A stretch of 64,000 nucleotides of DNA, taken from the NCBI RefSeq assembly GCF_000771225.1, contig NZ_JDTZ01000005.1:186001-250000 (forward strand). Reading direction: 5' to 3'. This DNA comes from Bifidobacterium pseudolongum subsp. pseudolongum DSM 20099 (GTDB taxonomy: Bacteria > Actinomycetota > Actinomycetes > Actinomycetales > Bifidobacteriaceae). The notes below the pieces were generated by a model. That model was given only the letters and a program-made list of their open reading frames with translations, searched no databases and was not told the DNA's origin. The stretch's first letter is position 1. Each line of letters begins with the position of its first letter. The position numbers and the translations under genes were made by a program. Below, piece by piece: positions 37,559 to 45,785 of the stretch.

Positions 37559-37573
37559 AGGAGGAGGTATCTG

Positions 37574-38710
37574 ATGGCGAATCCGTTCAAACCCACTGCC
37601 GGCATGACACCACCTGTACTGATTGGCAGGGAGGGTGATCTCGAGGAATTCGAGATGGCGCTCGACAATGGAGTGGGCGATTTGGGCCGCCTCGCTTATG
37701 TGACCGGCCCCCGCGGCATCGGTAAGACCGCTTTGCTCAACGCATATGGAGATATTGCACGAGACCGGAAATGGGATGTCATCGACGAAACAGCCGATCA
37801 GGGGTTCCTTGATCGGCTCGTCGAAGCACTCACCGACACCAAAACAAAGGTACGCTCGGTAGAGCTGCCCACAGTACGCTTGGATTTAGGCGGTACCCCT
37901 GTGGGACTCTCCACCTCTTTGGGCGGAATATCGCTCGAACCCACTCAACGCGCCCTGACATTCCGCCGTGCAGCAGGCCAACGACTCGATGTGTTGGAAA
38001 AGAAGAATCGAGGCTTGTTGATCACTTTGGATGAAGTGCAGGCATCTGACATCACAGAACTTCGCGCGTTGGCCACCGGCATGCAGCACCTCATCCGTGA
38101 GCGTCGGAACGTCGCTTTCGTGTTCGCCGGCCTGCCTTCCATGGTCGAGGATGTGCTCAACGACAATGTGCTCACTTTCCTACGCCGCGCGAATCGGACC
38201 GTGCTCTCCGGCATTCCAATCCCAGAGGTGCACCATGCATTCCGAACCATCATCACCACAAACGGCAAACAGGCGTCGGACGAGGTGCTTGATACTCTTT
38301 CAGCTAGCACGCGAGGCTATCCATTCATGATTCAACTGGTTGGCTACTGGGCATGGGCATACACGAAGAACAGCAACGTCATCACGATGGAAACAACCCA
38401 AAAAGCGATTCGGCGAGCCCAACGCGGTCTGGGTGACATGGTGCATGCCCCGGAAATTGACGGCTTAAGTTCGATGCAGAAAGAATATCTGCTCGCCATG
38501 GCCCAGGATGACGGCCCATCAGCCACCGCGGAAATCGCCAAGCGTCTCGACCGAGATATTCACTACGCGAATGTGTACCGCACCCAATTGATCAAAGAAG
38601 ACGTCATCTATTCGCCTGCATGGGGTCAGGTGGATTTCAAACTGCCCTACATGCGCGACTATCTACGCGAACATGGAGCCTACCACTTCCTGCACAGCGG
38701 CACAGAGTGA
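37574..38710 (+). CDS. AAA/ORC-like ATP-binding protein
   Basis: A 378-residue ATPase. Walker A is YVTGPRGIGKTALLNAYG near residue 47 and Walker B is GLLITLDEVQASD near 150. Then come NVAFVFAGLPSMVEDVL and an arginine-rich lid. A winged-helix-like C-terminus is visible (ATAEIAKRLDRDIHYANVYR). This matches the stand-alone STAND/ORC-type ATPases found in archaea and many actinobacteria, often in accessory or defence loci. The ATG at 37574 has AGGAGG upstream; earlier in-frame codons are not used. It lies about 100 bases after the three-gene cassette and may have its own promoter. Confidence 0.85.
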   Translation: MANPFKPTAGMTPPVLIGREGDLEEFEMALDNGVGDLGRLAYVTGPRGIGKTALLNAYGDIARDRKWDVIDETADQGFLDRLVEALTDTKTKVRSVELPTVRLDLGGTPVGLSTSLGGISLEPTQRALTFRRAAGQRLDVLEKKNRGLLITLDEVQASDITELRALATGMQHLIRERRNVAFVFAGLPSMVEDVLNDNVLTFLRRANRTVLSGIPIPEVHHAFRTIITTNGKQASDEVLDTLSASTRGYPFMIQLVGYWAWAYTKNSNVITMETTQKAIRRAQRGLGDMVHAPEIDGLSSMQKEYLLAMAQDDGPSATAEIAKRLDRDIHYANVYRTQLIKEDVIYSPAWGQVDFKLPYMRDYLREHGAYHFLHSGTE

Positions 38711-38727
38711 ACTACTCCAATCTACAG

Positions 38728-38747
38728 CTCCGGCAACTACGGCACCA
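38728..38747 (+). repeat. Second copy of alpha-amylase 3' tail (remnant)
   Basis: Twenty bases identical to 32825-32844 in the amylase C-terminus. The surrounding translation (SSGNYGTIASC against NSGNYGTTAPC) also matches. It is a fragment of a second amylase gene or a recombination scar just past the ATPase gene. Confidence 0.8.
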
Positions 38748-38772
38748 TCGCCTCGTGTGCGGGTAGCGTACG

Positions 38773-39102
38773 CTACAGCAGCAGATCGCCGTGCGTGTTC
38801 ACCGACAGGAACGTGACACGCTCCGCACCATTCCTCGTGAAGTGCAGACGGTACTGGCCGTGCACATTGCACCGGTAGATGGTGTTGCCGTGCGCATCCT
38901 TGCGCCCGGGATTGTCGCCGCCCCTGCCCGCGCGCAGCTGATGCTGCCGCAGCCCGTTGACGAACTCAAGTAATTCAAACGGGTCATTGATGATTGTGTC
39001 GTCATATGCATTTGCATTGGTATTTACATTGCCTATGTTGGCCCCTTCGCCGCCCACTCCCCAGTAATGGCTTTCAGCAAAGCAGTGCGAAATGGGAAGC
39101 AT
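38773..39102 (-). CDS. Hypothetical protein, possible RelE/ParE-like toxin remnant
   Basis: An uncertain frame whose last 75 residues look protein-like: FELLEFVNGLRQHQL then YRCNVHGQYRLHFTRNG and VTFLSVNTHGD, a pattern reminiscent of RelE/ParE-type toxins (Tyr-Arg strand followed by hydrophobic strand). No ribosome site is seen and the true start is unknown; the frame stays open to 39327 but the upstream part is low-quality. Nearby lies a truncated DUF4065 antitoxin, so a decayed toxin-antitoxin locus is possible. Confidence 0.35.
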   Translation of the reverse strand: MLPISHCFAESHYWGVGGEGANIGNVNTNANAYDDTIINDPFELLEFVNGLRQHQLRAGRGGDNPGRKDAHGNTIYRCNVHGQYRLHFTRNGAERVTFLSVNTHGDLLL

Positions 39103-39190
39103 GTGGGCGGGGCCCGGTGGCCGGGACGCCACGCCCGCCACTCCACCGCCTTTCATGCAATCGCGGTGGTGATTCTTCTGTGTTTCACCA

Positions 39191-39206
39191 TGTTCCACGT
39201 GGAACT
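39191..39206. promoter_or_regulatory. parS-like palindrome
   Basis: TGTTCCACGTGGAACT contains a perfect 14-bp palindrome and differs at one end base from the full 16-bp palindrome. It resembles ParB sites of the TGTTTCACGTGAAACA/TGTTCCACGTGAAACA type. No parA or parB is in the window. Confidence 0.5.
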
Positions 39207-39329
39207 TTCCGCTCGCCGGCTTGTTGACGCGACGGCCCTCGACCTGACGTGCCGCGTCGGCCGGGCGACGACGCGGAACATGACGAGATATTACGTTAGA
39301 TTGTTTTACAAGACGAAAGGGGGACAAGA

Positions 39330-39392
39330 ATGACCACTATCGTTGATGCAGCTGATTATATCTTGAATAAATATGGCACACCAGATATCTAG
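39330..39392 (+). pseudogene. Truncated head of a DUF4065 (SocA/Panacea-like) antitoxin
   Basis: A 20-codon frame MTTIVDAADYILNKYGTPDI ending in TAG. The ribosome site AAAGGGGGA is strong. The peptide matches the usual beginning of DUF4065 proteins (VxDVAxYILxKYG), which normally run to 150 residues or more, so this is a surviving 5' fragment. Its 3' end overlaps the start of the DUF1287 lipoprotein gene in another frame, and it may drive translation of that gene, which lacks its own ribosome site. Confidence 0.6.
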
Positions 39393-40035
39393 AATCATCA
39401 CGATAGGCGCGCTCATCGTCGCCTGTACGTTGGCATCGGCATGCGGGAGCACAGTAGGAGCCGCAGACGAAGACAGGCCGGCGCAACAGTCAGCGCCAAG
39501 CATCGCCCCATACACCAGCTCAGTCGACAAGGACGGCGACGGCGTCGACGACCAAAGCGACATTCTGCAGAACGCGCACGCCTATATCGCCACAAAACCG
39601 GCATACAAAAGCGAGTATTACGCGACCGGCTACCCGAACGACGGGTACGGCGTGTGCACCGACGTCGTAGGCGCCGCCCTGCGCGGAGCAGGATATGATC
39701 TGATGACGCTCGTGCATGAAGACATACTCGCCCACCCCGAGCGTTATGAGGTTGACACTCCTGATGCCAATATCGATTTCCGCCGTGTCCCCGTACTCAA
39801 CGCGTACTTCGCCGCGCATGCGATCAATCTCACGACAGACACCACAGACGTGGGCGCATGGCAGGGCGGAGACATCGTCGTCTACAGCAATCACATCGGC
39901 ATTGCCTCCGACACGCGCAACTCAAACGGACTGCCCTTGCTCATCCACCACGTGAGCGCGAAGCAAAAGCAGTACGAGGAGGATGTGCTTGGCACGTTTC
40001 CACAGGAGCTGGTCGGGCACTACCGGATCAGTTGA
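39373..40035 (+). CDS. DUF1287 lipoprotein
   Basis: A 220-residue exported protein. The N-terminus has a lipoprotein signal with lipobox ASACG (Cys near residue 24). The body matches DUF1287: ILQNAHAYIATKPAYKSEYY, the likely nucleophile region GVCTDVVGAALRGAGYDL, then GDIVVYSNHIGIASD and LIHHVS, giving a Cys/His arrangement like NlpC/P60-type cell-wall hydrolases. A DKDGDGVDD stretch before the domain resembles a calcium-binding loop. Cell-wall cleavage is inferred. No ribosome site is visible before its ATG. Confidence 0.8.
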   Translation: MAHQISRIITIGALIVACTLASACGSTVGAADEDRPAQQSAPSIAPYTSSVDKDGDGVDDQSDILQNAHAYIATKPAYKSEYYATGYPNDGYGVCTDVVGAALRGAGYDLMTLVHEDILAHPERYEVDTPDANIDFRRVPVLNAYFAAHAINLTTDTTDVGAWQGGDIVVYSNHIGIASDTRNSNGLPLLIHHVSAKQKQYEEDVLGTFPQELVGHYRIS

Positions 40036-40117
40036 GCGCGGAGGCGGGATGGAGCAGCCGCTTCATTGCGCTTCTGCTTCCGTTTTGCATGCGTCGCAAA
40101 AGAGCAAGATCACATGG

Positions 40118-40769
40118 TCAGCTATCTGTCTCGCCGGTGGCCGCCAATGCACGCGCGTCGGCGTATGCGAAATAACGAGCGCGCACCGCGAAGTACGCAG
40201 GGTAGAGCATGGAGAGAAGCGCCGCGAAAAAGTACGCGTAGCATTCGATCCGCCCGACGCTCCAAAACGGTTCAGGAAGCAAAAGGCCGCCATGGGCCCA
40301 GTCAGGCAAGTACATACAGCACGACCGCCGACAGTCCCACAATCAGCGCGGAAGTGACGACAATCGTGGTGCGGCGCGAGACTGCGGATTCGCGGGCATC
40401 GAGGCAGGCGAGCAGAAGACGGTAGATGGCGTAGGCGAAGACGACCCAGAGCAGGATCGATCCGAGGCAGAAGACGAGCGAACGCGCGTACTCCCCCGGA
40501 GTGGCGGGGCACGGGTCCATGAATGAGCAACCCGGTGGAATATCGGGGGCGTTGTCGGTGGCCGTCATCCACATGACAAACACCAGGAGAAGAACCACCG
40601 GAACGTCGAGCAGGAAGATGATGCCGAGCACCCATGTGCCCCAAGCCGGAGGCTGGCGGAAACGGCGCGAGACTGCTGATTCGGCGCTTGGAGACATGCG
40701 CGGAGACGCATCTGGACATGACTGCTGGGTCAATGTTTCCTCCCACTGAGCGCAGCGGTTGTGCTCCAT
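40118..40769 (-). pseudogene. Membrane protein gene, probably frameshifted near its 3' part
   Basis: The frame from 40769 (MEHNRCAQWEE) to a stop at 40302 encodes three hydrophobic segments (GTWVLGIIFLLDVPVVLLLV, CLGSILLWVVFAYAIYRLLL, TSALIVGLSAVVLYVLA). A different frame, open from 40342 to 40118, continues with credible membrane-protein sequence (ECYAYFFAALLSMLYPAYFA, ending ATGETDS). A single base change near 40305-40340 would join them into about 215 residues with four membrane segments. If there is no shift, the gene is simply 40302-40769 (155 residues). The function is not recognised. Confidence 0.5.
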
Positions 40770-40855
40770 TGTAAGTAAAGCGTCGAATGGCGCGAAACCG
40801 ACCAATCGACTAGTCAAAGCGCATTCCCGTCGGTGTGTACACGTTTATGATGCAC

Positions 40856-40900
40856 ATCTCGCCATCTTTGGGCATCTCGAACGTCCAAAGATGGCGAGAT
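40856..40900. repeat. Inverted repeat downstream of zinc-ribbon operon
   Basis: Perfect 16-bp arms ATCTCGCCATCTTTGG and complement (40856-40871 and 40885-40900). It lies between the end of the operon at 40993 and the next gene. It may terminate transcription although no T-run follows. Confidence 0.75.
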
Positions 40901-40992
40901 AGGTCAGCGCGTGTTGGCTCACTTGACGCGAGCGCCCTGCAGCCGGTGATAGTCTGCGATTGTCGGGGAAAACCAAAAGGACGCCGGCGAAA

Positions 40993-41250
40993 TTACTTCT
41001 TAATCACCCTCATCGCCGATGACACGACTTTCGGACCGTACTTCACGGCAGCACTCCCTACCATCGCAGCAACGCCGAGGATCACCGCTCGTTTGCCTTC
41101 CACCTTAGCCTCACAATGCTTGCAGATGCCCTTTGCATCAGTGGCTGGCAGCTTCTTCCCACACTTGGAGCACTGCGGCTGCTTGTCGCTGGATTCGCTG
41201 GAGTCGCCGGTTTCAGTCTGCTTACGCGTATCACGCTTCCTGATTTTCAT
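40993..41250 (-). CDS. Small zinc-ribbon protein with C-terminal hydrophobic helix
   Basis: An 85-residue protein. A charged head is followed by a zinc ribbon (CSKCGKKLPATDAKGICKHC, residues 31-50) and an Ala/Val-rich segment (AVILGVAAMVGSAAVKYGP, about 59-77) that could insert in a membrane. GAGGAAA lies just before the ATG, and it overlaps the preceding gene by 20 bases. It is third of a coupled three-gene set (42444, 41231, 40993). The function is unknown; a membrane-acting effector is one possibility. Confidence 0.75.
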   Translation of the reverse strand: MKIRKRDTRKQTETGDSSESSDKQPQCSKCGKKLPATDAKGICKHCEAKVEGKRAVILGVAAMVGSAAVKYGPKVVSSAMRVIKK

Positions 41251-42436
41251 GTATTTCCTCACTCGTGACGACTTCGTCTTCATCAGATACTGTTACCGAT
41301 TCTATCTGGGGCACGATGCCAGCGGTAATCGCTTCCTGTTTCCACGCAGCAGTGCTGGACACCAGTTCCTGGAATTGATCAATGACCGCCTCTCCCCCAG
41401 CCTCATTGGCAAGATAACTGTTGATTGACAATAAAGTGTCGGGATTATCGAGCTGTTGGGCGTGCACGAAGTCGGTGAACTGCACGAGACTCTGCTCGGC
41501 TGCATCATACTGATTCAATTCAACGTGGCCTTCGCATTCGATGCGGACCATATTGGCGATGGACACGAGATCCTGCATCGCTTCCGTAGCGAGACGCTCA
41601 TTCTCTCCCGTGATTGTGAGCTTGACTTTTCGGGCCTTTTCCACAGCACCGGTTTTACTTCCAGCAGCCACTCCCAGTGCGAGGCTACGCTGTGCAAAGT
41701 TACGCATGAGTGTGCATTTCGCGTCGGTCGCCGTGGCCATGGCAAGACGCAGGTAGTCATTGCGGGCGCGACCTCGCGGAATCATGTGCGCTTGCGCCCA
41801 TTTATCCCACGCGCTATCCGCAATGGCCAACCGGTCATTCTGCAAATCGATTTGCAAGCTCTGGATGGATTCCTTCAGCCCTTTGATTTCTTCGAGCACT
41901 GATGCGATGGCGACCTGCGTTTGGAGGTGCTGCAGGGATTGCAACATATCCGGACTGAGATCGACTTCCTTGAGTCTGAATTGTTTGGCGAAACTGCCAT
42001 CCAGATTATATGCAGTCGGAAGTATCCCACTGCCATCCTTGGCTTCCTTGAGTACGATTTTGCCTTCGTCGATAAGCCGCGCATAGTATTCCGGAATATC
42101 AGCGACCCACTGTTTATTCGGTTCATGAGCAGCCTGCTGCTGCACCCATTCCGCCAATGCAGGCAGTAGCGTGACGACTTGTTTCCAATTGCCGAATATG
42201 TTCCAAATACTCGCGTTATTCTCGGCCGCCACATCCATCAGTTCGACGTTACTGCGCTCCGCCATCGGATCCCAACGTTCGACTGCCATCTTGAACGTCG
42301 GCACGACCTCGCGCGTGATCTGTTCACTGATGGGGCGCGATGGATCATCGCCCACATATCCGCATTCCACACACAAACGCGCCCTACTCGAAATCTGGGT
42401 GCCGCACTCAGGACACATGATCATGCTCATCGCCAT
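41231..42436 (-). CDS. Zinc-ribbon protein, unknown function
   Basis: A 401-residue protein. The N-terminus is a double-CxxC zinc ribbon (MCPECGTQISSRARLCVECG, residues 7-26). The remainder is mostly helical (for example EEIKGLKESIQSLQIDLQND) with an acidic end. No enzyme motif is seen. Several in-frame ATGs (42436, 42430, 42424, 42418) compete; AAGG or GGCGGAG supports the first two. It starts seven bases after the stop of the membrane protein upstream and overlaps the small zinc-ribbon gene downstream, so the three are one operon. Confidence 0.75.
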   Translation of the reverse strand: MAMSMIMCPECGTQISSRARLCVECGYVGDDPSRPISEQITREVVPTFKMAVERWDPMAERSNVELMDVAAENNASIWNIFGNWKQVVTLLPALAEWVQQQAAHEPNKQWVADIPEYYARLIDEGKIVLKEAKDGSGILPTAYNLDGSFAKQFRLKEVDLSPDMLQSLQHLQTQVAIASVLEEIKGLKESIQSLQIDLQNDRLAIADSAWDKWAQAHMIPRGRARNDYLRLAMATATDAKCTLMRNFAQRSLALGVAAGSKTGAVEKARKVKLTITGENERLATEAMQDLVSIANMVRIECEGHVELNQYDAAEQSLVQFTDFVHAQQLDNPDTLLSINSYLANEAGGEAVIDQFQELVSSTAAWKQEAITAGIVPQIESVTVSDEDEVVTSEEIHENQEA

Positions 42437-42443
42437 CTCCGCC

Positions 42444-43514
42444 TTACGAAACGTGGTAATTGCTATCTGTAATTATGACAGCATAGTTATCTTGCGCTGG
42501 CGTGTCGGTACTCCAATCGCCTATATCACGGAATGCAAGGCCTATCATTTTGGCATTCAATGGAACTTGGAAGGGGTACGTCACTTTCGTTTTTGTCCCT
42601 GGTTGCAATTCGGCATTACAAGCAGGGTTGCCCTCAACATCGTACAAATCATCAATTGGCGTGTATTGCTGATTATCAGAATTCAAGGCAATAATTTCAT
42701 ACGGATATCCGCAGGTGATATCTAAAGGCTTTTTCGTATTATTGGTAACCTCTACAGTAGCAACCCAGAATTTAGTATCTGCATCCGGATTTTTGGGGGC
42801 AAACTTGCCATTACTACATCCGTCCCCGCAAGAATCAAAGCTGATAGACGGCTTCTCCCCCGACTCAAGTAATTTCATAGTGATGCCACCATTGGAGATT
42901 TCCTCATTAGGTCTACCCTCAGTATCACCAGAAGTTCCAGAATCACCCCCGGCACCTTGTCCAGCATCACGCCCCAAAGCCGACTCCAGCTGTGCCTTCA
43001 CCGAATTCAAAGAGGTGTTCAATCTCTCAATTTCTGTGTCTTTTGCCGCTACAACTTCCTTCAAGGTATGTTCAGCATGCATCTGCGTAAATCCCCATCC
43101 CAGAGTAACGCCCAAAACCAAAGCAGTAAATCCGCTTATTACCGGAATCCACCATGCGAGTTTTTTCGTTTGTCCTGAAGGCGTGTCTGATACCGACATA
43201 TTTGATATGCCAGATACGGGATTGATATGTCCAGTAACATTATGGTCCATTGATCGCAATGCTTGGTCAAAGGCTTGTGCTTCCGAATATTGATGAGAAT
43301 CCACAGAAAATGGAATGCGGCCGGTTGGATTACCTTCCGATGGAGGTGTTACCAATACCACTTGCCCAGAAACATCACCTTGTGGCTCCTTCAGCTCAAT
43401 GCGGTATATGCATGAAACGGGTAGAACAAATGGATTCTGCCCATCAATAGCAACTCTCACGCTATTGCCATTACTTTGCACAACTCCTTCGTGCGCATGA
43501 AATATGAACTCCAT
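42444..43514 (-). CDS. Single-pass membrane protein with C-terminal DUF4352-like domain
   Basis: A 356-residue protein. Residues 1-110 form an N-terminal soluble domain. A hydrophobic segment (WWIPVISGFTALVLGVTLGW, about 121-140) is followed by a coiled coil, a Gly/Ser/Glu linker, and an extracellular Ig-like domain with Cys pairs (SFDSCGDGCSNGK, PLDITCGYPYEI), like DUF4352 proteins. GAGGAG precedes the ATG; the GTG one codon earlier is not used. It heads the three-gene operon and could be its surface sensor or anchor; function is inferred only. Confidence 0.75.
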   Translation of the reverse strand: MEFIFHAHEGVVQSNGNSVRVAIDGQNPFVLPVSCIYRIELKEPQGDVSGQVVLVTPPSEGNPTGRIPFSVDSHQYSEAQAFDQALRSMDHNVTGHINPVSGISNMSVSDTPSGQTKKLAWWIPVISGFTALVLGVTLGWGFTQMHAEHTLKEVVAAKDTEIERLNTSLNSVKAQLESALGRDAGQGAGGDSGTSGDTEGRPNEEISNGGITMKLLESGEKPSISFDSCGDGCSNGKFAPKNPDADTKFWVATVEVTNNTKKPLDITCGYPYEIIALNSDNQQYTPIDDLYDVEGNPACNAELQPGTKTKVTYPFQVPLNAKMIGLAFRDIGDWSTDTPAQDNYAVIITDSNYHVS

Positions 43515-43609
43515 CACTCTATCTCCTCAAATAATCCCGTCTCTTGATTACTAATCATAGACCACGAAAAGTGAAGAATTTGAGTTCCCGCTGAAAGAAT
43601 TTAATTCAC

Positions 43610-45745
43610 TTACCTCCGTTCACGCTGCCGACGCAACAACTCCTCACGCAACGCGGGATCAACGGCGAAGATATATAACCCGTGCACTCCGCGGGTCAGC
43701 AGCACATTGAGCTCATTACGGAGATTTTCCACCGCATAGCTGCGCTTGCTACCACGTTTTTCGACAGCCTTCGAACTGGCACTCGCCTTGGGATTGAACT
43801 CTATGCAATGTTTTTCTCGATTGTATGTGACTGAAGGGCCCAAAATCACACCTGCGTAGTTGAGATCAAATCCTTGGATGGTGAATGTCGAGCCGATTTC
43901 ATCAATCGTGTGGGGTTTCTCGGCCCACGCGGGCTTGACGATTCCCGACGCCTTTCGCTCCTCCACCGTGTCGGGAATCTGGTAATTCCACGGATGATAG
44001 AAATAGTCATCATCATTGGCTTGCTCACCGCGGGCATGGCCAGCGGGCGCACCCACATGCCACCGCAAGCCATCCCGATACATCTCCACACTCCATTGTC
44101 CGCCGAAATCTTGGGTGTCAGGATTCTCTCCTTTCCCCTTATACGGCCAGTCATATGTTGCGAGCACACGCGAGAGGCCCTTCCCCTCTGCTCCATCAGC
44201 CTGCAATTTCGCTTTTGCGCGGATAGCATCCATGAGCGCCACCGGCGAATCAAACACACGCAAATCAAACGGTTCATAAATCCATTCAGACTGCCCTCGT
44301 TCGGCCGCCCGTGGATTGCACTTGCCATGGTCCACTGGCAACGGTCCGATTTCACCTTCTTGAATCAGCTTTTCCAACCATTCCACGGTAGACGGATTGG
44401 CCGCGATTCTGAATTGATGATGTAATTGAATCCGAGCATGTCGTATAGGCAGATCATCCATATTGCCCTCAACGAATCGCACAGCATCCAATCCCCCAAT
44501 TGACGCATCACGCGCCTTCGGGAAGAACCGCTCCATATCCTCATCAGTCCACCGCTGCCGGCTTTCAAGAATCTGCCCTGGATCGAAGATTGCCACCACA
44601 ACTTTGGCACGGCGAAGCACATCAGTGAGCATGTTGGATCCGCTGTATCCCTGATTGCCCTGCGTATGCAGCAGATGCGCCTCATCAATCAGAACAACAT
44701 CAGCCTGCCCTTGTGGAATATAGTGCTTGCCCTTATTCGGTTCAATGACAGTACGCGCCCTTTTGCCATCATCTTCTTTTTGTGAGTACTTTCTGATGAA
44801 GCTGGACGGTTTGAGCACTGTTTCCCCATCGCGTTTCTGCAACCCCAATTTGGTGGCAATCTGGTTGTACACATGCAGTTGCTCGTCATGATTGACCAGA
44901 ATATAAGCAGACGGACGGCTCACATCAGGGATGGGAGCCTCAGCATCAGCCTCAATCTCATCGGCCTCCAGACTCTCCGTCATCATCCGATAAAACAGGT
45001 GACTCAGCAACACGGTTTTGCCAGTGCCAGCAGCTCCACCTACAAGAACAAGCGTTGGCAAATCGTCCTTGCCATTCGCACGCGCAGCATGCAGAGCTTC
45101 CAAAACCACACGTTCCGCGTCTTTTTGCTCGTCACTCAGTTCATGGAACGGGGATGCCTTGAACAATGCAGAATCCAAAATAATCTGTTCAGCGGGGAAC
45201 AGCTCCGGGTCCTGCTTGTGCAGCCCAAGCCAGATGTCCTGGAACATCGAATCGAGCAGCGTGTCCGTATAGTATTTGCCCTGCGCATTTGTGCGTCGAT
45301 TGTTCAGCCGCTTCACTGAATCAACGCTCGACATGTAATGCATGAACCGATTCTCTATATCAAGCGTCAATGATTTATTGAAGAAAGCACTGCCAATCAC
45401 ATATTGTTGCGCATTGCTGGCAGCAGCAATGTGGCGCCAATCATCACGAGACTTCACATCCTGCAATAAATGTTGGCGTGTGCGCGTAATAATGTCATTC
45501 GTCTCTCCCACATAAACAATATGCCGCTTCTTTTTCGCAGCACCATCTTCTGCGTGCACAATGTACACCACAGGATATTGCCCCAAATATTCCCATGCCT
45601 CTTGTTCCGACACAGAGTCGCGCGCAATGAGTTTGGCTATTTGACGCTCCATCAGCGAGCGCAGCGTAGATTCTTCCAGTTGATCTGGCCGTGCGGGAAT
45701 ATGAATGATATACGGGTGGCGCGGCAATTGGGTGGGCATGCTCAT
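43610..45745 (-). CDS. GIY-YIG nuclease-DUF2075 helicase fusion
   Basis: A 711-residue protein. Residues 55-130 resemble a GIY-YIG nuclease (VVYIVHAEDG, HIVYVGETNDIITRTRQHL). From about 215 comes the DUF2075/Schlafen-type SF1 helicase: Walker A LVGGAAGTGKTVLLSH, Walker B ADVVLIDEAHLL near 355, later LHHQFRIAANPS and a helicase C-terminal core (TIQGFDLNYAGVILG, LRNELNVLLTRGVHGLYIF). Such helicases recur in defence loci. It diverges from mazG across about 40 bases, and neither gene has a visible ribosome site, which suggests leaderless transcripts. An in-frame ATG at 45739 could also start it. Confidence 0.88.
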   Translation of the reverse strand: MSMPTQLPRHPYIIHIPARPDQLEESTLRSLMERQIAKLIARDSVSEQEAWEYLGQYPVVYIVHAEDGAAKKKRHIVYVGETNDIITRTRQHLLQDVKSRDDWRHIAAASNAQQYVIGSAFFNKSLTLDIENRFMHYMSSVDSVKRLNNRRTNAQGKYYTDTLLDSMFQDIWLGLHKQDPELFPAEQIILDSALFKASPFHELSDEQKDAERVVLEALHAARANGKDDLPTLVLVGGAAGTGKTVLLSHLFYRMMTESLEADEIEADAEAPIPDVSRPSAYILVNHDEQLHVYNQIATKLGLQKRDGETVLKPSSFIRKYSQKEDDGKRARTVIEPNKGKHYIPQGQADVVLIDEAHLLHTQGNQGYSGSNMLTDVLRRAKVVVAIFDPGQILESRQRWTDEDMERFFPKARDASIGGLDAVRFVEGNMDDLPIRHARIQLHHQFRIAANPSTVEWLEKLIQEGEIGPLPVDHGKCNPRAAERGQSEWIYEPFDLRVFDSPVALMDAIRAKAKLQADGAEGKGLSRVLATYDWPYKGKGENPDTQDFGGQWSVEMYRDGLRWHVGAPAGHARGEQANDDDYFYHPWNYQIPDTVEERKASGIVKPAWAEKPHTIDEIGSTFTIQGFDLNYAGVILGPSVTYNREKHCIEFNPKASASSKAVEKRGSKRSYAVENLRNELNVLLTRGVHGLYIFAVDPALREELLRRQRERR

Positions 45746-45785
45746 ATTGGCATGATATCAGCTGTTTTTTGTTAGTATGACTGTC

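Noticed and set aside
40835..41428. 197-codon plus-strand frame over the zinc-ribbon genes
   Set aside because: Antisense to two minus-strand genes with ribosome sites and zinc-ribbon motifs; no protein-like features of its own.
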